Below, in pieces: positions 1-9,912 of a stretch of DNA of 64,000 nt. This DNA is from Tretioscincus oriximinensis (Eukaryota > Chordata > Lepidosauria > Squamata > Gymnophthalmidae). Each line of letters begins with the position of its first letter. The first letter of the stretch is position 1. The stretch spans positions 78,552 through 142,551 of the forward strand of contig JAJVDF010000229.1 in assembly GCA_022410635.1 (NCBI GenBank), in the 5' to 3' direction. The notes under the pieces are model-generated. The model was given only the letters and a program-made list of their open reading frames with translations. It had not been told where the DNA came from and ran no database searches. Made by a program: the position numbers and the translations under genes.

Positions 1-888
1 ACAATAAATATAAATGGTTTAAATACTGACATCAAAAGATATAGACTATATCAATTAATTAAACAACACAAGGTAAATATAGTTTTTCTACAAGAAACAC
101 ATAAGGCAAAGGATAACTCCGCCTTATGTAAATATAAGGAATGGGAGGTGTTAGCAGAGGCCAGGGGGAATAGTAGGTCAAGAGGAGTGGCAATTTTAGC
201 ACGTATGGACTTAAATATAAAGGTGCTAGATATTAAAAAGGAACGAAATGGGAGATACGTATTAGTTAAGATGGTTATGGCAAATCAAACCTTCACAATC
301 CTGAATCTATATGCCCCGAATACGGGGCAAAAGAGTTTTCTAAATAACGTACTACATAAATTTAGACATTATTGGGAGGGGGACGTGATAGTGGCAGGGG
401 ATTGTAATGTGGATCTACGGCAAAATAACAGATTAAACCGACAACATCGAAACAGGGCCTTTAATATGGAAAAATGGAAATTNTATGAGGTACATGAAAG
501 TCTAGGACAGATAAAAGAACCTACTTTCTATTCAGGAAGGCATAATAATTTCACATTCATAGATTATATTTTCCATAAAAAAGAGAATGTATACAAGTTA
601 AAAGAGGTAATAACGGGTCCAATATGGATCTCAGANCACGCCCCGGTAATTGCAAAATTTACAAAAACACCACGGCCAAGAAATAAAACATGGAGATTCG
701 ATTCGGACCTATACAGATCACAGATAAGGCGGGCAGAAATGGTGGATAGATTCCGGCAATATTTTGCGGAGAACAGAACCCCTGGAATCCCCGAANCAGT
801 GGTTTGGGATACATTTAAGGCAGTCATCAGAGGGGAATGTATCAGCCAGGCAATAAGACAGAACAGGGAGACAAACTCTANGGATTAG
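1..888 (+). pseudogene. L1 ORF2 endonuclease domain (partial)
   Basis: Open in frame 1 from the window edge. FLQETH lies at 85-102 (catalytic Glu motif), followed by LNLYAPN, GDCNVDL and FTFIDYIF. S-x-HAPV lies near 631-648, where an N hides the expected Asp of the SDH motif. These are the standard apurinic/apyrimidinic-like endonuclease motifs of L1 ORF2. The frame stops at 886-888, just before the deletion junction. Confidence 0.85.
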
Positions 889-892
889 GAAT

Positions 893-1735
893 ATGACCAC
901 AAGACGAAATTCTTGGCTAAATATTATGGCGATATATCAATTTATACATAAAACAGACGTAAGAAACCAAATGGGTGCCGCAAAAACCAAACTAGAAGAA
1001 ATAGTGGATAGTCNAATCTTAACCAATAACAAGATCATAGCAAGAATATATGAATTATTATCGGATCTGGAGTTTACGCAGAAATCAAAAATAAAACAAT
1101 TGTGGCAAAGGGAAATAAATATGAATGAGGAGGAGTGGAGCAAATGGATATTGGATATAGACAAAATTAAGTATAATAGATTTAAGGGGGTGGAGAGGAA
1201 ATTGATAAATTATTGGTATAAGACTCCAAAACAAATGGCGCACATTACAGCCATAACACCAGAGTGCTGGCACGGATGCAATACTCCAGGTACATATATT
1301 CATATGTGGGCATCATGCCCATATATAAGTAATTTCAGAGCTATGATATTTGATGAGCTTAAAGAAATTACAGGTCGGGACATACAGGACACAAATAAAC
1401 NATGGCTCACTAATGATATAGGACAAACAAATTGGAGAAAGGACGAGATAAATATTATAAAACAAGGGATATATGCGGCCCACATAGTTATAGCCAGAGG
1501 ATGGAAAGATCATAGTAAATGGACACGGAGGCTCTGGTACGATTATCTAGGAGAAATAATGTTATATGATGCGGTCAGGGAAAGAAGACTAAACTTACTG
1601 AACATTCAAATAAAATGCAATTGGATGCAAAAATGGAAAGTAATATACGAGAAGGCGATGTCAGGAAACCTAAATATAGATATAATAATTAAAGAAACAA
1701 TAGCTCTATTGCAGAGGCTCAAGCTACTAACATAA
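893..1735 (+). pseudogene. L1 ORF2 C-terminal region with zinc knuckle
   Basis: An 280-codon open frame, shifted relative to the endonuclease frame. It carries the L1 C-terminal motif C-x3-C-x7-H-x4-C at 1265-1318 (CWHGC, H, C all present). Its first residues (SWLNIMAIYQFIHKTDVRNQ) match the region upstream of the knuckle in the L1 copy at 47701-50591. This places the junction of the internal deletion near 885-915. Confidence 0.82.
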
Positions 1736-1942
1736 ATGGAAAATTTAGTATGTGACTACGATCNGACTCAGAGGGTGGGGGGAGGGAGGAGGGGAATTTG
1801 GGATTCAATGTTGGATGTATATGTACCCTTTTGAATGTATGTTATATTTTCAATGTTCTCTTTGTTTTGTCTTTTTTCTTTTTGTACACTCTTTCATGTG
1901 TCCTTAATAAAATAAATNAAAAAAAATGTCAGGAATAGACTT

Positions 1943-2251
1943 AGAAGAAGAAGAAGAACTTGGTTCTCATACCCCGCTTTTCTCACCTTTCAAAGGGACT
2001 CAAAGCGGCTTACAATGATATATTTTGCCCGAAGGCTGACATTCTATCTTCCCCACCAGGCTATGGTGGTTCCCATGTATCTACTTGCAGTCAGTTGCAA
2101 TTTCTTGCAATTCATGCTTTCAAATAGCTGGGTTGGCTAGAGCTACAGGCTAGTGGAAGGTGCTCANCCCTCCCCACTTCCAACATAGGGCTTCGAAACC
2201 CGTTCTCCCAGGCGAGAGACAAATTCCTAAGCAACTGAGCTATCCGTGCCT
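1943..2251 (-). mobile_element. SINE-B copy
   Basis: Read on the minus strand it has a tRNA-like head (box A-like TAGCTCAGTTGC, box B-like GGTTTCGAAGCC), a body with CCTGGTGGGGAAGATAGA, and a tail with GTAAGCCGCTTTGAG followed by a TTC/GAA-rich end. Other copies lie at 2638, 5848, 23817, 34731 and 60068. Confidence 0.75.
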
Positions 2252-2637
2252 CACATAGAAAACTGTGTGTGGAAGATGACAAAGGAATAAGTGTGATATG
2301 GGGATGAACTATGTGAGAAAAAACAGCTAAGTGGCAGAAGTTAGCTGGAAAGTAGAAAGAAATGCTTGGAGGAATGAGATATATCTGCTTGATTGTGCAT
2401 CTATCAAATAGTTAACTGGTGTTATAATATAATAAGTCCCTTGTCAATGGACTGGAATTTGTGGCTGTAGTTCAGTTCTGCTGCTTTGCTTTCAAATCTT
2501 CCTTTGTAGTTTCTTAATTCGTATGAATGACCAAACTCTGTACTGAGATATAACCCCAAATAGGCCTCAGTGGAGACAGGACCAGTCTTGGGAGGTTATT
2601 CTAAAACCGGGAGGTCACTACACAAAANGTTCCTCTT

Positions 2638-2910
2638 GCCACAAATGGCTCAGTTTCACCTGGGAGATCTGGTTTCAAAGCCTTGTATCGAACGTGGGAA
2701 GGGGTGAGCACCTTCCATTAGCCAGCAGTTCTAGCCAACTCAGCTATTCAAAAGAGATGCAAATTTGTAATCTGCATTTCAATTAGATAAATGAGTACCA
2801 TTATTAACCTGGAGGGGAAGATAGAATAAGATGTAAGCCTTTGGGTGAAAATTAACCCTGTAAGCCACCCTGGAAAAGAGTGGAGTATAAGAACTCGATT
2901 CTTCTTCTGC
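2638..2910 (+). mobile_element. SINE-B copy
   Basis: Direct orientation. The head has AATGGCTCAG and GGTTTCAAAGCC, the middle has AGCCAACTCAGCTATTC, and the end is TAAGAACTCGATTCTTCTTC. It is more diverged than the copy at 1943. Confidence 0.7.
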
Positions 2911-5380
2911 CAAAGCCCTTCACCGGGTCAAGAACCAGTTTGAATTGAAATTCAAATAGATCAAGTCACCTACTTTAAAAAGAAATCTTTTCCATTATTT
3001 TTTAAAAAACAACTTTGAAAAACAAACAGGCTTGAACCTGTTGGAGGTCCCAACTTAAACACCAGGTGGTTCAGTTCAATTTGTCTGTGAGGATTGTTTA
3101 CCATAGAAAGACAGCGACATTCAAATCTAAAAACAAAACCAGTTGTTTCTTTAGAGGATCGAGTTTTAATATATTCTAATATTTTTAAATATTTTTAATT
3201 TTGTTTTTAATGCTGACTGACCCGAGACCTTCAGGGACACAGTGAAATAGAAATGCAAATAAATATAAATGAATTTAGGTCAAATAGTGCGCTGCTATGT
3301 TCTTTCATGGTAGTGAAAAGAAAAAGCATCTAGGATTTATTGTACCTCTGGAAACAACACATCATTTCCCTAGTTCCAAAGGGGATTGTGGCTTATTTAC
3401 TTCCCCTAGGCAACCCTGTGTGCTTTGATTAGAGGAACAAAGAGATCTCAGCTTTGCTTACTTATCTGTTTAAAATATTTATATACTACATTCTATTAAA
3501 ACACTATCTCAAAGCACTGGACAAAAGAATATAATCAACTCACTCTATAGATACAATTGAATTCAAGGAAGGGCTATCCGTTAAATATGACGCAAAATTA
3601 TTTGTCTTTTGAGAAAAACAAGTTAAAATCAACTAGGTGAGGATTCCATGTGGCAAGAGGTACCTGGTACTACATACATTAAAAATAAGCCGTTTTGCCT
3701 AGAGCGTGCTCAAGATGTAGTTCAGCAAAGTTGCCTACCGATCACGTTATGATTTCGTTATGAAAATAGTTATTTTTGTTTAGAAATCATCTATATATTA
3801 CTGGAAATTGATTTTTAAAAGCTGTACATAAGTGATATAACTGAGAAAGATTTGGATAAGTGATTTAAACACCCAATATTAATAATAAGGCAATGGAGCC
3901 AGTTGTGTTTATACACCTGTAATTTATTATTAATATAAGGAAATAAGCCGATTCGTACGGGTTTTAATGGACACTGGAGCAGCACCCCCCACAGGGGCCC
4001 CCATCCCACTGCAAGTCACTCCCACCCCTTTCTCCTTTCTATCTTCCATCCTTTTGCCCTCCCACCTATCCTTCTACCCCTCCAGAGGCCCATTTGTGAC
4101 ACCTTCTCTCTCTCCTTCCCTACCTCCCTCTGTCCTTCCCTGCACCTTCTACCCTCCCTGTCAATGATTATCCTGTGATTTCCTGTTTCTTTTACTCACT
4201 CTATCCCTGAATCTATCACCCTCTTCCTCTCTTTCTGTCTGCGTCTTTCTTAGTCATTGAATAGTGGATGAGGCAAATCAGGAGAGCTGGGAGAAGGGGA
4301 GAGGGAAGAGGAAAAGGAAGGAAAGGAAAGAGGAAAGGGTGTGGCACCCCCCACAGAGGAAACCCACGTCCACATTTTTGTGGGTTTTTAGCTAGTTACA
4401 TTTATTTCAGTGAACACAAATTTAAAATAGAAATTTGTTATAGACATTCACTTGTATTCAAGTGAATACATCAGCCTATCCAGCTGGATGTATAGTATTT
4501 ATAAATTACATCTGGATTTGAAACAGGAAGGAATCTTGGCCTTTGGCTAAATTCCATACAGCACTAGACATGAGTAAAGTTTGAGAGATGTCCAACCTAT
4601 AAGACATTAATCCCATCTAATTCACAAAACTTGAGTTTTGAATAGAATTTCTGTTACCAGAAGTTGGCTTTATGCAAATGTTGTTCATATTGATTGTCTA
4701 CTGTTTCATTAAACATAAAACATTTCTAGAAAAGTGTATGGTTTGGGATAACACACACACAAACAGAACAGCAATTTTGCAGCGTTAATGCACTGGAAAA
4801 GAGGAAAGTGCACAAAGAGTAGAAATTTCTTTTCTAAATCCATTAAAGCTGCAAAAACCCTGCCTGGATTTTTGTGGTAACCCTAATCCAGTTGCCCTTC
4901 GAATACTAACCAGGGGGAAGGGTGGATAAGTAATGCTGATAAGCAAAGAAGAAAGCAATGTACTCCTATTGAAGATGGGATGCTGGATTAGATGGGCTAT
5001 GGGCCCAGAATCAGGATCCAGCAAGGCTCCTCTTATATTTTCATCACTTTCTTTGCTAAATACAATCTTGGAAATTTACAAATGTTTTGCTCTGAGGCAC
5101 CACTGACTCGAACTNGATCTCATCTCTTTCATATGCTTAACATGCCTACTAACTTACCCCTGAAGGGCCGTTATGATGACTGAAGGGATCTCTGTCGGGA
5201 GAGCATTTAGGGATCCTTTTTTCTGTAAATCAAACAGGTTTTGATATATCAGCAATCATGTAAATCACTCACACCCGATTAGCTGAAAACAACTGAATCT
5301 AATTTCACCTTTCTAATTCTTGGCTAAAGATTCACAAACTTTTACTCAGACATTCTCCACAAAGAATAAACGACCGAAAG
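2911..5380. other. Intergenic sequence without recognised genes
   Basis: AT-rich sequence with no coding or RNA gene that I can support. At 3978-4170 there is a C/T-rich stretch and at 4280-4340 a purine-rich stretch. Both lie beside a CACCCCCCACAG motif (about 3982 and 4348), which may mark the two ends of one degenerate element. Confidence 0.4.
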
Positions 5381-5389
5381 AACAAATCC

Positions 5390-5545
5390 CCTCGGAATAG
5401 AAGCCTGCCAATCACATGCTAGTGTAGACTATGCAGGCCCTGAACGGGGCCTGCCATAGCTTATAATGGCACATGGATGGCCAAGCTCTGTCCCGAGATG
5501 TGACCCAGAACAAGACTCCATGTGGATGGGGTCTAAATCTAATAT
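5390..5545. repeat. FB2 foldback repeat, diverged copy
   Basis: Contains CACATGCTAGTGTAGACTAT followed by GGCCTGCCATAG, the inverted arms shared with the copies at 24177 and 37051. The ends are degraded. Confidence 0.6.
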
Positions 5546-5847
5546 TTTTTACTTGTTTATTTGATTTGCTTCTAGGACTTGTGTGAAGATTTGATGTAGT
5601 TTTAGGTCACATGCAGAAAGAGTTCACAAATTTTCAAGCACCACTATCTAGCCACCTTCCTGCTAGCAGAAAAGATGCTTCCGACAGTAGGACTGGGTGA
5701 GGATTGGCGAGAGAGGCATTGTCCTTCCCTGGGGAAGCAGCAGTGCAGGTTGAGAGCTGTAACAAATTGCTCTCCCTTCCCTACTTTTAGATAGTGTTGT
5801 TTTAGTATGTTAATTTGGTTTTATTGTTGACTGACTTGAGACTCAAG

Positions 5848-6132
5848 AGGCATAGGGGTACAGCGGTCCGGAGTCCTGATGCTTCAGCAGAGATGCCAAG
5901 TTCAAAGCTCTGTGTTGGATGTGGAGAGGGGTGAGTGCCCCCTACTGGTCTCAGCTGTAGCCAACTCAGCTATTCCAAAGCAAGAAATTGCAATTAGATA
6001 AATAGGAACCATCATAGTGTGGTGGGGAAGATAGAATGTAAGTCTTCGAGTAAAAGATAAGCTTATAAGCCATTTTTTTTAGTCATCTTGGGTGAGAAAA
6101 GCAGGGTATAAAAACCCAATTCTTTTTCTATA
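5848..6132 (+). mobile_element. SINE-B copy
   Basis: Shares the TAGCCAACTCAGCTATTC core, the GGTGGGGAAGATAGAATG body and the GTATAAAAACCCAATTCTT tail with the other SINE-B copies. The head is diverged. Confidence 0.65.
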
Positions 6133-6503
6133 GAAATACAAATAAAACAAATAACCTGCAGGGCAGGGCCCCACACAGGCTGGGTGAAAGAGGCTCCCTG
6201 CTGCTTGGACTACACTTCCCAGGACCACCAGCACAACAAGGCTCCATTCCAGCCTACTGTTGGCTTCGTGAACCTGCTGAGCATCCAAGCTTTCATAATA
6301 AGCACTTATCATTGTGAAAAAACTGTATAGAAAAACAGGCAGAAATGCGACTAAGAAGCACAAAACTGGGGGGAGGGGGAGAAGAGGGGAGGGAATTCTG
6401 TCTGAAGGTGAAAAACCGAAAGCTTGTCACTTTGTTATTGTTGACAGCTGGTAACCGCAGGCCCATATTTTGGCTGTATTTTGCCTATGGGAAGCAATTT
6501 ATA

Positions 6504-6572
6504 CTGTTCAATTAAGGGAACACTTTAACATAACAGTGTAACACTAAGTGTTCCTTCATTTGTTTTGAGCAG
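6504..6572. mobile_element. TcM MITE, copy 1
   Basis: About 69 bp flanked by TA. The right end TGTTTTGAGCAG is the reverse complement of the CTGCTCAAAACA end seen in the other copies. It has inner arms TTAAGGGAACACTT and AAGTGTTCC. This suggests a palindromic, non-autonomous Tc1/mariner-like element. Confidence 0.65.
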
Positions 6573-6959
6573 TATATTCACTTACTGATTTACTTTATTT
6601 TACTCCCCCTCTTCCCTCAGCTACTTTGGATTTTATTACAATAAAAGAAAAAAAAATTAGTATCTTCTTAGTATCTATATTTTGCCTAATATAGGCGGTT
6701 GTCTACATCACAAGGTGTTAAATAATTACCTTTGTACAGTGGCTCCCAACCTTTTCTCACTTGCATATTCCTTGGCAGCCCATTTCCATAAATTACGCCT
6801 TTCATGCGAGGATTTTTTTTGTAATTAGCCAAAGCTGCTTTCATTTCAAACNTATATGTTGCAACTGTAAATAAATAGCCAAATAATGGGGTTCCACCAT
6901 TATTACATTTTGTGTAGTCCTAAGTGGTTTGTGGTTTAGAAATAGCTGTGTTAGTCTGG

Positions 6960-7325
6960 ACCAGGGGACATGGCTTGAAACTGATAGGCAGAAGAGGACA
7001 GGCAAAGGATGTTTGTACCCAAAGGGTTATCGGCCTGTGGAATTTACTTCCAGAAGAGGTGGTAGTAGCTAGCTGCCTGGATAGCTTTAGGCAAGTTCAT
7101 GAAAGGCAAAGATATCAAAAGNTATTAGGATGGATCCCTTGATCCTGCCTTAGAGATGGAGCAACAGGAAGGATTCCTGAAATGACATTTTCAGGGCATA
7201 GAGAAGGTTTTGCCTTCTTCTGTTCCAGACTGCCCAGGTGCAATTGGTGGGCCACTGTGTGAGACAGAATGCTGGACTAGGAGGGCTGTGGCCCAGTTCA
7301 GCAGGGCTCCTCTTATGTTCTTATG
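6960..7325 (+). mobile_element. CR1 LINE 3' end
   Basis: Encodes the CR1 ORF2 C-terminal signature (TQRVIGLWNLLPEEVVVAS) and then the usual CR1 3' UTR, ending TCTTATGTTCTTATG. One N at 7122. Confidence 0.8.
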
Positions 7326-7428
7326 CATCCAGAAAGTCTAGCAAGGGGTCTCATAGAACATTAGAGACTAACAACAAAAAAATAGAATGAGCTTTTATAG
7401 ACAAGCTTACTTCTTCAGATGCTAGGGA
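7326..7428 (+). repeat. FB1 foldback repeat fragment
   Basis: TCTAGCAAGGGGTCTCATAG, then AGAGACTAAC and ACTTCTTCAGATGC: the left-arm organisation of FB1. It abuts the CR1 end directly. Confidence 0.6.
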
Positions 7429-7548
7429 ACAACTGCCAGGCTATGTGTAGAAAACTGAGTGCTAGAAATAACAGAAATGGAAATGTGGGTATGGTGATTA
7501 ATACAGCTCAAGTACAGAAGTTAATCCTTTTAAGTGAAAGGAAATATA

Positions 7549-7604
7549 CTGCTCAAAACAATTAAACTGTAATGTTAAAGTGTTCCCTTAATTGTTTTGA
7601 GCAG
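7549..7604. mobile_element. TcM MITE, copy 2 (short)
   Basis: 56 bp between TA dinucleotides. The ends CTGCTCAAAACAATTAA and TTAATTGTTTTGAGCAG are perfect inverted repeats. Part of the internal arm is missing compared with the copy at 36847. Confidence 0.75.
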
Positions 7605-8595
7605 TATACCTCTGGAGCGAATGAAGTGCATATACAAATGCCATGGAAGGCAGAATATGTAGGCAACAATTTGGCTTTGTCAACAATGATATTAATTTTA
7701 TATTTACATGAACACCTTGAGTTTAATCAATGTCAAAAACAATTCACCCTGCATTAAAGGAACACATTATACATTTCATTTCTGCATGTTTATTTCAGAA
7801 AAACTGTATTAAAACTTAATCACACAAATATGAATGGGTTTGAATAAGCTTCAGTAGAAATACACATAACATCAACAATAAATTCCTCTTTAAATTCTTG
7901 GCTTTTTATATTAGAATACACCTGATAAAATAAATGGAAGAATATTTTACAGCATTTGGAAGAATGATTTGAGTAATTTACTCTTACCAGAGAGTGCCAC
8001 AATTGCACAATAATTTTTATTTTTAAAAAAGTACTAGGTTTAAATCAAAAACCAGTCCAAAGTATATGAAATAACAGGTGAGCTGTCAATATAAATGAAA
8101 CATAATAAAATAAAGTAGAAAATATTTAATTTCATAATTTAAATATATGAGCCCTTTTCTCTTTACATACCACTTCTAACATTGGTTAGGTATTAGTTTT
8201 TACACCTAAAAAACAACAACAGTGAAACTAATTTGTGATAGAAAAAGTAAATTGTAGGTTGTAATATAATACAAAAACATAGTTAAATATGTTTGAATAA
8301 CAAAACGGATGCTCATCTTATACAGATGGAATTTATTTTTGTTCTCCTGCCTATTTCCTTTCAGCAAAACAAGTGAAAAACAAGAAGGAAGTAGAGAGGA
8401 ACTGAGACACAGGCTGGAAAGCGGGAAGGAAGCTTCAGGAGGTTTCCAACAATAAGGCTTTTTATTTCCAGTCAGGTGAATTTATATGTAGACTTGGTTA
8501 AGGAAAAGGCTATTTTCAAGTACAGTTCACCAAAGCGAAGCTCCTTTTACAAGGCAATATAATAAGAAAACCAAGAGAGATTTTTTTTAAAAAAA
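7605..8595. other. AT-rich stretch without gene or recognised repeat
   Basis: No ORF, RNA gene or repeat could be supported. It lies beyond the PAXIP1 stop. Minus-strand AATAAA forms occur near 8332 and 8460, so a very long PAXIP1 3' UTR cannot be excluded, though repeats lie between it and the stop. Confidence 0.3.
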
Positions 8596-8821
8596 ACAGC
8601 TGCATTAGTCTGGGTGCAGAATATCTAAACAAGAGGTCTCGTAACACTTAAGAAGAAGTAGACTTGTCTATGAAAGATCAGGCTGCCTACCTTTTTCTTG
8701 CAAAGAAGTAGACGTGTCTACGAAAGCTTATGCCACCCACTTTTTTCAAGTTAATCTCAAAGTGCTGCTAGCTTCTTTGCTGGACTTTCTACTAAACTAA
8801 CACGGCTATTTCTCTGAAATT
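8596..8821. repeat. FB1 foldback repeat, two adjoining pieces
   Basis: 8596-8690 is a shortened left-type arm. 8704-8821 is a well-kept right arm: GTAGACGTGTCTACGAAAGC, TTATGCCACCCACTT, then CTGGACTTTCTACTA and AACACGGCTATTTCTCTGAA. Confidence 0.65.
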
Positions 8822-9099
8822 TACTACCTTTTTCTTGTTCATCTCTAAGGCGATATCCCTTGCAAGAGAGATGAAAATATTATATTCGCAGGCATTTCTC
8901 CACCAGGCCTTATCCTTTTCCCCAAATAGCATCTTAGATCCCTTTCCCAGGGACAAGTGCACAAATGGCCCCAGACAATACCAACAGATATTATGTATTT
9001 TAAATATATACAATTACCATGGGTTTGTTTTGACCAATGTTTTCTAAACTAGCACAAAGAAAAAAATGTGTAATAGTGAAGTAACGGTGTTTGTCTCCA

Positions 9100-9590
9100 C
9101 AATGTCTAGCAAGGGCTCTCTTAGCACCTTCAAGGCTAACAAGAAAAAGGTAATTGCTGAGTTAGTCTTGGTAGAAAGTCCAGCAAAAGAGCTTGTAGCA
9201 CTTGGAAACTAACAGGAGAAAGGTAGGCAAGCAGGAGAGTTTCTTTATTTAGGGCAATTAACAGAAGCTTAAAAAATACACATTAATCAAACATTTCAAA
9301 AGAACCTCTCCCTCTCCTTCACCCATCCAGCCACCTTGCAAAAGCAAAACACAGAGGCTGCTAGGAATCAAAAACCTGCCTGAAGAAGCAATTTTTTACC
9401 AGGTATCAAAAGCTGTACAGTGTAGGCTACACTAGAGGGAGGCTATTCCAGAGTTTGGAAGCCACCACAGAGGAAGCCCCCTTACCTGCCCCTGTCCTCT
9501 GCATCTCTGAAAAGGGAGGAACTCCAAGATGGGCTTCTCTCCTTCAGAAATAACTTATTAAAGCTCATCTCACCTACCTTTTTCTCTTTG
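9100..9590. repeat. FB1 fragments followed by unclassified repeat U1
   Basis: 9100-9235 holds two FB1 left-arm pieces (GTCTAGCAAGGGCTCTCTTA and GAAAGTCCAGCAAAAGAGCT). 9241-9590 is U1, with GAGGCTATTCCAGAGTTTGG and GCCACCACAGAGGAAG. Similar U1 copies lie at 9955 and 13078 in the same direction. If the PAXIP1 3' UTR is long, these pieces are transcribed in it. Confidence 0.5.
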
Positions 9591-9823
9591 GTGCAACAAC
9601 AGCCCTTGCTAGGTATTCACAATAGAAATAATCCTGCTCTGAGCCAGGTTCTAACTGCTAATGAGTGAATGCAAGAAGCACATTGAAGGGACAGAAGGAT
9701 GCCATGAGAGTTGCTTTCACAGGCACTCCAGTGAAAAAAACAAAATTGGTTTGCCTTCACCAATATTCTCCTACTGACAGCCAATTCTGTGAATTTTGTC
9801 AATTGCTTAAAGGAAAACAACTA

Positions 9824-9912
9824 TTAGATATTGTTAGATATAAAAGGATATGATTCATAATCCAGTGTTTGAGTAAGAACCCCTGTCAGGACAAATTCCG
9901 CATTGTGAACAT
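9824..9912 (-). CDS. PAXIP1: PAXIP1 coding exon 20 with stop codon
   Basis: Completes Asp1075, then residues 1076-1103 ([28 protein letters not shown]) and stop TAA at 9826-9824. The acceptor is TTTTGTAG. The end after DYESY differs from, and is a few residues longer than, the mammalian end as I remember it. The 3' UTR continues toward lower coordinates. A possible AATAAA on the minus strand lies at 9244-9249, but the polyA site cannot be fixed. Confidence 0.93.

Larger units (their letters stand above)
1..1926 (+). mobile_element. L1-clade LINE copy with internal RT deletion
   Basis: ORF2 endonuclease sequence runs straight into the ORF2 C-terminal region with no reverse transcriptase between them. 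A 3' UTR follows, with AATAAA at 1906-1911 and an A-rich tail ending near 1926. The 5' end is cut by the window edge, so a target duplication cannot be checked. Eight single N bases occur in this copy. Confidence 0.85.

Noticed and set aside
1943..2251. tRNA gene in the SINE-B head
   Set aside because: The box A and B-like words are part of a repeated SINE; a functional cloverleaf could not be supported.
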